Of a stretch of 37,580 nucleotides of DNA, positions 30,800-37,580 are shown piece after piece. The position numbers and the translations under genes are program-made. This DNA comes from Sphaeroforma arctica JP610 (lineage: Eukaryota > Opisthokonta > Ichthyosporea > Ichthyophonida). The stretch lies in NCBI RefSeq assembly GCF_001186125.1, contig NW_014039750.1, forward strand, positions 3,713-41,292, read 5' to 3'. The notes under the pieces are model-generated. The model had not been told where the DNA came from and made no database searches. It was given only the letters and a program-made list of their open reading frames with translations. Position 1 is the stretch's first letter; each line of letters opens with the position of its first letter.

Positions 30800-31185
30800 A
30801 GCCACCAAAGGATGGTATTCCATTCATGGTAACAACAGACGCATCCGACATGGCACTCGGCGGCGTGCTGTATCAAATGATTGATGGGAAACCGAGATAT
30901 GTACAGTTCTTTAGCAGAGCTATGAATTCGTCTCAGATCAATTACCCAACCGTGCAACAAGAGCTTTTGGCTATTGATACTGCACTCACTCATTTTAAGG
31001 ATTATCTATATGGCACACACTTTAATGTGCTATGTGATCAAAAGTCATTGCAACACCTAAAGGACATGAAACCTAACTCACAGTTAGTCAGTCGGTGGCA
31101 TGACACGATCGCAAAAAAAAATCCTTTCAGCATAACACACATACCGGGTATTCACAATCACTTACCCGACATATTGTCTCGCTTC
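30800..31185 (+). pseudogene. RNase H region of the LTR element (fossil)
   Basis: VTTDASDMALGGVLYQ (near 30835), FFSRAMNSSQINYPTVQQEL, FKDYLYGTHFNVLCDQKSL and HIPGIHNHLPDILSRF follow the gypsy RNase H pattern, including the DAS start, the E-LLA segment, the D-q-KSL segment and the closing N-LPDILSR. Confidence 0.9.
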
Positions 31186-31254
31186 GTACTAGACTTTAAT
31201 AAGATGATTAGGGAGTTACTAGCTACGGATTGGATGGTCAATCCTAGGTGGTTT

Positions 31255-31640
31255 AAGATCGCTGACAACATACATGGACCACATACCATAGATATGTTTG
31301 CCGCTCATCATAATGCACAACGGCCGAGGTACCGGACACTGGAACATCCGAAAGGAGATGGATTCCAGATTGACCTGTCTCTCGAGAATGCCTGGGCAAA
31401 TCCTCCATGGTTATTAATACCACAGTTGTTAAATTTTGTACATATTCAAGATGCTACCATCACGTTGTGTTGTCCCCTAAGACACTCAGAAAAATGGCTA
31501 CCACAGTTGATCTCAATGATACAATGTGAGCCGATCTATGTGGATAGAAAGGTAGATACTTTTTTCTACCAGGGTACCCGTGCAGTCCAGAAGACGCCTT
31601 GGCGACATACTATTATATGTCGAATAGGCCCAGTTGGACC
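31255..31640 (+). pseudogene. Dam-like N6-adenine methyltransferase domain inside the retrotransposon (fossil)
   Basis: Just after RNase H the peptide HTIDMFAAHHNAQRPRYRTL (31281-31340) is followed by GDGFQIDLSLENAWANPPWL, with NPPW at 31399-31410. It continues with strands ATITLCCPL and EPIYVDRKVDTFFYQG. Phage-type Dam methyltransferases share this layout: an F-T-LD-a-A/S...NA-c-PRY-T segment, a D-l-qdW segment, then the catalytic N/D-PP-Y/W motif. The same domain is known between RNase H and the tyrosine recombinase of DIRS elements. It would transfer a methyl group from S-adenosylmethionine to adenine in DNA; whether this version ever had activity is not visible from sequence alone. Confidence 0.65.
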
Positions 31641-32039
31641 AACCAAGTGGACACCATCCGAGACTTTCAAACAGAAGGTTGAAGAATCCAAAATTCGACT
31701 CTTGAATCCTAAGTCTCAATCAGAGACTGGGACAACACAAGCACCTGCAGTATGTGTTACCGAGATACAGCCAAATTCAAAGGAGTCAAAGAGGAACGCA
31801 TCACTAGTGAAAGCCTTCGGGAAACTGCATACCAAGCAGAAACTCGATTGCTTAAGCAATTGATGAAAGACTTTCCCGAGGTATATAATCATGTGACCCA
31901 ACTAATAGATAGATCAAACATTAGTCGGATTCACGATGTAGAAGCTTTAGGTGAGATTGGACAAGACGAGTCTTCGAGTTCAGGTGATGACGCAGTGGAA
32001 TCCTCACCTCCTGATTTCAATGTAACAAGTAGATCACAG

Positions 32040-33085
32040 GAGGCGATTCTGAAGTGGTTAAGACAAAATCATGCTCTTAAGCACATGGATAAGGTTAGAA
32101 CTGAAAAAGATTGCAAGAGGTACAGAATCGTACACCCGAACCTCAAGCAATATATATCTCAGGTGTATCACGAATGCAACAACTGCGAAGTTAACCAGAT
32201 CAAGCGCTACGGATACGCACCTTTACGCAGCGTATCAGAAAACGAGCCGTGGCGCCGGGTTATCATTGATTTGGTTGAGCTACCCACGTCCGAACACACG
32301 AAGGATAAATATGTCTGTCACGTGTGTGATGTCGCATCAAGATATAATGTACTATATCCGCTGAAAGATTAATCGACACAAACTGTGGCTGAGTGCATAT
32401 ATAAGTGCTTCGCAGATTTCGGCTGGCCAGCTAATGTATGTTCCGGCAACGGTAGTGAGTTTACAGGAGATGTCATGACGACACTGTTACTCGTTGCGGG
32501 ATCATGCCATAAGATGGGTGTACCTTACAAGCCTCAGACACAATGTGCGAACGAGATACGACACAGAAAGATGGAGGAGTTCATGCGAGCAGCACTCCTT
32601 GATGAGGTTGACATGCAGCCGTACTCAATCAACTGGGTACAGACACAGATGAACGAATCCCATGATTCAGTCACTGGTACAACACCCGCTCACTATTTCC
32701 GGGGTCGTTATAGTGAATTACAGATCCCCTTCAACAAGGAGTCTCAAGATGATCATGTGTTACCATGTTTAGAGAAGATGCGTCGGACCAGAGATGTGGT
32801 CTATCCTTGATTAAGGGATATGAAGGACATCGCTCTCAAGAAGAGACAAAAGCGATGGAATGATACCAAGAAAATAGTCGAGTTAGAGGTAGGCGATATA
32901 GTCAACATTATGGCTCGCAACTCCAATACAACTGTGCTTACGGCTAAATATATTGGACCATTTATGATCTCTGTGGTCGATAAGAAAAGCGGAACGTATG
33001 AAGTTAACAACGTTGACGGCTCTAATGCCTTAAATATCGGACCACATCGAATCCCTACGACAGAAATCATCCTTCGTCGCACACG
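32040..33085 (+). pseudogene. Integrase and GPY/F region of the LTR element (fossil)
   Basis: An HHCC-like zinc-binding segment (HPNLKQYISQVYHECNNCEV) leads into VIIDLVELPTSEHTKDKYVC (first catalytic Asp strand), FGWPANVCSGNGSEFTGDVM (second region) and a helix region ending in MEEFMRAAL and SVTGTTPAHYFRGR. ELEVGDIVNIMAR and YIGPFMI then form the GPY/F module. The layout is that of a Ty3/gypsy integrase, unlike DIRS elements, which use a tyrosine recombinase. Not intact. Confidence 0.8.
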
Positions 33086-33089
33086 TGAA

Positions 33090-33278
33090 GCTACTACACT
33101 TCTTATGTCTTACGAGTTAAAAAAGATTCTAGGAAAGTACAAACATGAGGATATGACATATTATACTACGGAGTTCGCCGATGGAGCACAGTATGATCTT
33201 CCACCATCAGCATTTGATGATCCGGATGTACTAAAGGCCTTTAATAAGAAGTTTCGCAAACGCTTACATAAAAAATAA
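33090..33278 (+). pseudogene. Chromodomain-like tail of the LTR element (fossil)
   Basis: SYELKKILGKYKHEDMTYYT, then EFADGAQYDLPPSAFDDPDV and LKAFNKKFRKRLHKK, follow the pattern of a chromodomain (ye-v-kIL, yyv-f-dg, W/P-p-sa, ll-af-k). In chromoviruses this guides insertion. The assignment is by eye. Confidence 0.5.
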
Positions 33279-33632
33279 GGCTGATGCAGAAGCAATCTTA
33301 CCATCGAATAAGCGAACCGACGTGGTTTAGATCTATCCACAGATATCACACATTCCCAGCTTTAAACAGCATGGAATATATGTACCTCCAAAAGGCATTA
33401 AGAAACGTCCTATCCACCATCGGGGACCACAAGGAATAAAGCCCAAACGCAATAGAGTAACCGAGTAGCTTATAACGACTAATTATACTTTGTCTACGAG
33501 AATATAACATAAGCATTGAGGCCGTTATATGATCGAAACCCGTTTCCTTTCTTTTCGCTTGTACAATTCATGTGAGCTTTTTGAGTCTATGTGCTAATAC
33601 CACATATAAGCCAACATCGGAATTTTCAAGCT

Positions 33633-33646
33633 GAAGGGGGGGGCTA
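33633..33646 (+). promoter_or_regulatory. Polypurine tract before the 3' LTR
   Basis: GAAGGGGGGGGCTA lies immediately upstream of the LTR start TGTAAAAATAG. This is the usual primer site for plus-strand DNA synthesis in LTR elements. Confidence 0.8.
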
Positions 33647-34549
33647 TGTAAAAATAGCGGGTTCCTAATAGTAGTTGCTCAGTTTACGTATATTATAAGC
33701 GTATTAACGTATTAGCGTATATACCTATAAAACTGGAATACGTTTAACGGATTGGACATGAACAAGGATTGAGATACTCAAGATTCTGAACATATGATAG
33801 TACTCAGTAGAGTATGGGACTTTAATGTGGACAATTATGTGGTTTTCCAAATCTAGATTGGTTTTGTTCCACTGAAATTAGAATTGTACATAATATAGGA
33901 ATGATACAAAGCTGACACCTGAAAATGACACTTTGGGAATCTCTAATTAACGGGAGTACCATGAGGGTCTCAGGCATGCAATGGTTGTTGGTACAAACCT
34001 ATGGTATAATTCGATAATAATCTAAGAGCACGATAGTCCAATGAGAAAAGGACAGGATCAGAGTTGTTAGAATTTAGGACTACCTGGCTTTGATTCCTCC
34101 TAGCCAGCCAAGTAGATGTGCCCGTCTATGCCTTAAATGGGATGGGGAGCTAGGCACCAAGTGATGGGGTATAGGTGCAGTTATATACTGCACCAGCTTG
34201 ATGTTTTGATTTTATTTTTGATTTTTCTTAAGTTGGACTTAGAGATATTTTATTGTTTATTTTGAGTAGATAATTGTTTCGAGGCGTGAAATGTAAAATA
34301 TGCGTCCAATGAAATGATATCTAGTCTTAGTAACTAAAACATAAATAAATCTAGACCGAAGTAGTGAGTGATTAGAGCGGAGCATATAGACAATAGTCTC
34401 AGTCTAAAATCCCCTAATCTTTTGCTCACTACCAAGGGCTGAAGCTAATCTTATTTTTACACTTTGCATTTTAGCGGTTTAAGGTATTGTCTTATTAACG
34501 TAAACGTCTTGGTATCGTATAGTCAGCCTAAAAGAGACCAACGTTTACA
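33647..34549 (+). repeat. 3' LTR
   Basis: About 903 bp, same ends as the 5' LTR (TGTAAAAATAGCGGG ... ACGTTTACA). It differs at scattered positions and in a few short indels, including a GGCACCAAGTGATGGGG segment also seen in the solo LTR but not in the 5' LTR. Confidence 0.92.
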
Positions 34550-34553
34550 TATA

Positions 34554-34828
34554 TTTATATTTGCTAGTGTATTAACTTGACCTACATTTTTATGTCTATT
34601 TACAAATTAGACATGTGGTCATGAGCACTTAGTACTACTAGTGAAAATTCTTCAATAAAGAACAGCTAGAGGTACGTCCTGTGTGATCGAGAATATTAAG
34701 GGTCTTACCAAGAGGCAGTCCCGATTATTGTTACACAAGCTATCACTGCTAAAACCTAACTGACTTAAATTGTATCTTAGTTTATGCAACATAGTTTAAA
34801 TCATAGAAATACCCATCGAAGTTTACAG
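34554..34828. repeat. Block c' of the split inverted-repeat element
   Basis: It is the inverted match of about 24976-25255. Reading across the retrotransposon, GATGGAAC + TATA + TTTATATTTGC restores continuity with the left part; the inverted partner there reads GATGGAACTTTATTTATATTA. Confidence 0.85.
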
Positions 34829-34901
34829 TTTCGTGCTGACAATTTTGCGTTCCACTGGGCTGATTTGCTATATCCCAGCTATACCGCTATTAGGTAACTG
34901 G

Positions 34902-35183
34902 TCAGTTGGTGTCGTCTATTTTTGCGTTGGGTGTTGAAAAGCCCATTGCAGCTGCGATGTTGTTGCTACCTGTTGCTCTGCTCAAGATTATCGACTTCTG
35001 ATGCCGTCTGGACCGTTGTGTCATTAGTAGTGAACACAACAAATCATTATTGGCCGTGAAAAATTTACATGTACACTTTAAAAGTAATAGATGCATTCTC
35101 TCTCGCAAACCACTTGATGGAACAATCATAGACGCTCCGATTGTAAATAAAGAAATCAGAGCTTGAACACACAACGAATGCAT
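34902..35183 (-). CDS. Candidate exon, unrecognised
   Basis: The minus strand is open for about 93 codons with a mixed, protein-like composition (ALISLFTIGASMIVPSSGLR, then NNDLLCSLLMTQRSRRHQKS). There is no ATG at the listed edge that I trust. It lies downstream of another minus-strand open stretch (35393-35575), and between the two are GT- and AG-containing sequences that could serve as splice sites. They may therefore be two exons of one gene. No domain is recognised. Confidence 0.25.
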   Translation of the reverse strand: MHSLCVQALISLFTIGASMIVPSSGLRERMHLLLLKCTCKFFTANNDLLCSLLMTQRSRRHQKSIILSRATGSNNIAAAMGFSTPNAKIDDTN

Positions 35184-35392
35184 CAGTTGTCAATTTTTTA
35201 CACAATTTACAAAATATACCAAGAAAAGATCAGCCTTATACTGCGCTATCCATCGTTCGCATGAAATAGTTTTAACAGCAGCCTAGTGCGATACGACTCT
35301 ACTCCCATGGGCATAATCCCACCGATAGACCGTTGCCCGCCATCTCTAAAGTCTTTTCAGAGAAAATAATTTTGGGAGTTCAATCTCTCTTG

Positions 35393-35575
35393 CTACAGGT
35401 ACGCATCATCAAAGACAAAAGTGGGGGTACACCCTAGTACTGCAGTACAACTGTTTACAAACGTTTTGAAAACGCGGAGAACCTTCTTTTCCACAGTGTC
35501 TGTTGCAACACCATTCTTATGTTCACATATTCCCCTTGCTATCTCGGTGTGTGGTAGTATATGAATCAAACACAA
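35393..35575 (-). CDS. Candidate exon, unrecognised
   Basis: The minus strand reads HTEIARGICEHKNGVATDTV followed by EKKVLRVFKTFVNSCTAVLG, a natural-looking helical protein segment of 60 residues from a Met near 35575. A GTACCTG that could act as a splice donor lies at its end. I do not recognise the family. It could be a fragment of a transposon protein as easily as a host exon. Confidence 0.3.
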   Translation of the reverse strand: MCLIHILPHTEIARGICEHKNGVATDTVEKKVLRVFKTFVNSCTAVLGCTPTFVFDDAYL

Positions 35576-36417
35576 TACATCTACAAAGCAGTGCTTATTT
35601 TATGTCAGTGGTCTAATTACAGAGACGCGTGTTACAGTCGCTGTGTGTTTACTGATCGACTGATCGTCAACTTCTAAGACTTTTATTAATTCAAGTATTT
35701 CCATCTTGAGAAAACAGGTCTATTCAACGCCCGATAAGTATCCATAGCGTGCTGGTACAAACCGGTACCGTAGCCGAGTTTATACTACACTGTATAAAAA
35801 GATATTAACCGTGTACTGTGTCTGGTGTGCGTGTATATTATCGTGTAATTCTTGTGTTGTTTTAGCGTGCAATCTGTGTGTTGTTTTAGCGTGCAATCCG
35901 TGTGTTGTTTACATAAATATAGGAATGTGTTCACTTGGTGTCCAAAAATTTCTATAGTCCCTGCTTGTTCTAAAAATATAACCATTTATAGGTCTAATTC
36001 CCAGCCTGAACTCCGGGAAGTAGTACGAGACTCATGCTATGATCTGATGACCTTGAAATTCTCTACTCTAGAGAGAAAGAAAAAAATAGTCACAACGGAC
36101 TAAAACGTTCGTAGGACATCGAATTTTGTTTTTGTTTTTGTTAACCTTTCTTTTTGTTGCGGTGTTTTTTTAAAAACAATTGGCATGGCAACCTGAGTAC
36201 GGCCAGCAATCAAACTCGGTGACAGCCTGCCTGAAGGGTCCGGTCCTCAGGATGTCAGGTCACTCATGACTCAGGTGATCGTTGTGACGTTGTCCTCCTG
36301 TGTACATAATTACTGTTATTAGAGCAACCTCAGTTAAAACTGCAGATTGTGAAGCTCCTGCCGGGTTGCCTTATAGGTGCACACGGCACACATAGTGAGT
36401 TTCACAACCCCTATGAA
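35576..36417. other. Non-coding, with a 24-bp tandem repeat
   Basis: No gene is supported. The 24-bp unit GTGTTGTTTTAGCGTGCAAT plus four bases is repeated at 35854-35877 and 35878-35901, with a partial third copy. T-rich runs lie near 36125-36175. Confidence 0.5.
35854..35910. repeat. 24-bp tandem repeat, about 2.4 copies
   Basis: Two full units differ at one base; a third partial unit follows. Confidence 0.85.
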
Positions 36418-36432
36418 TATGCACTTGGCGTC

Positions 36433-36465
36433 TTGGCAGTTGGCAGTTGGCAGTTGGCAGTTGGA
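36433..36465. repeat. 7-bp tandem repeat (TTGGCAG)n
   Basis: Four near-perfect copies followed by a shortened TTGGAG/TTGGC. Confidence 0.85.
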
Positions 36466-37537
36466 GTTGGCACAGGCCCACAGGTCACACTCCGAGTCGC
36501 GCACCCGTCGGACCGTCTGTTAGACTGAGCCTGAAAGGCTGACAGTCTGTGATCCTGTGAGACTGAGACTGTGACAGTTTGAGTGTACCGGCTGACTTCT
36601 GTATAGACTATAGACTATATTTAGTATTGACTATAGACTATAGTGTATAATTTTTGTTGTTGGTTGTTTCAAAAAAAGAAAAGACGAAAACAGTCACTAA
36701 AAATAAAATAGATAGTAAACAACAACTGTTATTTTATTTTTAGAAAAATAAAATGCATTTGATTTTTACATACATAGCCTTCTTTAATAAAGTCTAAAAT
36801 GTAACATGTTTAATTTTTTATCGTTCGACAATTTCAATGGGGGTAAATATATTACCGGAAGTCGAAGAGCTGTGTATAAATGACTAAATGTGTAAATATG
36901 GAGTAAAGAAGGCAGGCCAGCAGCTGACAGCTCACAGCAGCGGCAGGTTGACATCAGTGTGAGCAGTTGAGCACCGATGAACCGAATATTCCTGCTGTGA
37001 GTCAGTGAGTGAGTCACAGTCCGAATTTCAGAATTTGCGACTGCTGGTGGACCAGCTGAGGCCCTGGGGCCTTTTCTATTTACTCTCTCTAGCTACTATT
37101 TATATAGTAGTAGAGAGAGGGTATGTAATCGATCGTTGTATTCGCCAAATTGATCTCTCGATCCTTTTACAGAGGCCATAATTTGCACACCGCTGCCGCA
37201 GTGCCAGCCCTCAAGTAACGATACGACAAAATATTTTTTTCGTAATACCATATACTTGTCAGGTAGTCACTAGTCACTCCACATATTGTGAATTAAGGAC
37301 AGTACAAAACAAAAGAAATTCTTTAAAGCGAAAACACGCGCTAAAAGGTCAATTACAGATGCCGTCGGACGGACGCAAGGTGACAAAAATTTGAAGAAAT
37401 ACATTGGGGCGACAACTACACTAAAAACGAAAGATGTGGCTGTATTGTATATTCACATTCATCGTGTACCAGGTATGCTATATCCCATATGACGTACTTT
37501 CTAGGACTAGACCATTGCAAAAGCTGGGCGACATTAT

Positions 37538-37544
<7 letters not shown>
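36466..37544. other. Non-coding region, no supported gene
   Basis: It contains GACTATAGACTATA repeats at about 36600-36645, a TTTTATTTT/AAAATAAAA stem at about 36700-36755, and CTCTCTAGCTAC...GTAGTAGAGAGAG inverted sequence at about 37080-37120, like the CT/AG stretch near 3950. Nothing coding is credible. Confidence 0.5.

Positions 37545-37580
<36 letters not shown>
37545..37580. repeat. (AC)n microsatellite at the window edge
   Basis: Pure AC dinucleotides run to the end of the window, after a short ATAT stretch. Confidence 0.95.

Larger units (their letters stand above)
25862..34549 (+). mobile_element. Ty3/gypsy-type LTR retrotransposon with a methyltransferase-like domain (fossil, broken)
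   Basis: It has two LTRs (25862-26756 and 33647-34549), a 4-bp TATA duplication at 25858-25861 and 34550-34553, and a polypurine tract (GAAGGGGGGG, about 33633-33643). The parts are in the order gag, protease, RT, RNase H, methyltransferase-like domain, integrase, GPY/F and chromodomain-like tail. It is complete in layout but broken, with on the order of ten breaks. The LTRs differ from each other at roughly one position in ten over their first 200 bases and less further on, so insertion is not recent. It sits in the inverted-repeat element at 24733-25857/34554-34828. Confidence 0.9.

Noticed and set aside
1-37580. Complete tRNA or rRNA genes
   Set aside because: No cloverleaf with proper A and B boxes at normal spacing and no conserved rRNA segments were found by eye on either strand.

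Overview
This is a repeat-dense, moderately AT-rich eukaryotic window, from a non-model protist, fungus-like organism or invertebrate; nothing narrows it further. The evidence is LTR retrotransposons, inverted-repeat DNA elements, microsatellites, the absence of operon-like gene packing, and only one long clean reading frame that is not obviously from a mobile element (522-1694, minus, 390 codons, unrecognised). Two runs of exactly 20 N (10474-10493 and 25592-25611) are scaffold joins, and the second looks like a false duplication.

Layout. 1-2900: AT-rich sequence with the 390-codon frame. 2904-3886: a DNA element with about 100-bp terminal inverted repeats made of repeated GCCACCTA motifs, carrying a 123-codon frame. 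3890-6760: non-coding sequence with short tandem repeats and a two-module array of CGACATGTCG-type palindromes. 6761-8836: a foldback element with arms of about 750 and 1040 bp; a third, lone arm lies at 19211-19891. 8844-9051: a piece of copia-like integrase (minus). 9060-11500: a GC-rich gypsy remnant (plus) with integrase and GPY/F-like parts. 11990-17021: a minus-strand Ty3/gypsy chromovirus-like fossil (gag, protease, RT, RNase H, integrase, chromodomain-like tail). 17200-19210: its T/G-rich upstream region, with TTTAGGG-like repeats and a CACAATTAT tandem array. 19892-21660: non-coding sequence, one short unrecognised frame and a tRNA-like pol III box pair. 21680-23455: a minus-strand gag-protease remnant, with a solo LTR (23456-24323) bounded by an unusual 72-bp duplication. 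24733-25857 plus 34554-34828: a nested inverted-repeat element split by the best preserved retrotransposon of the window (25862-34549), which has two LTRs of about 900 bp and a 4-bp TATA target duplication. 34830-37580: mostly non-coding, with two coding-looking minus-strand stretches, tandem repeats and a terminal (AC)n tract.

The most interesting observation is in the 25862-34549 element. Between RNase H and integrase it carries a domain resembling Dam-type (phage-like) DNA N6-adenine methyltransferases, with an N-A-Q-x-P-R-Y segment followed by an NPPW motif. Such domains are known from the tyrosine-recombinase DIRS retroelements; here it sits in an element with a D,D35E-type integrase region and a chromodomain-like tail. 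The second gypsy fossil (11990-17021) keeps sequence matching the C-terminal half of this domain at the same place, so it may be a lineage trait. Both gag proteins also end in zinc knuckles with unusual spacing. All retroelements here are old, broken copies.
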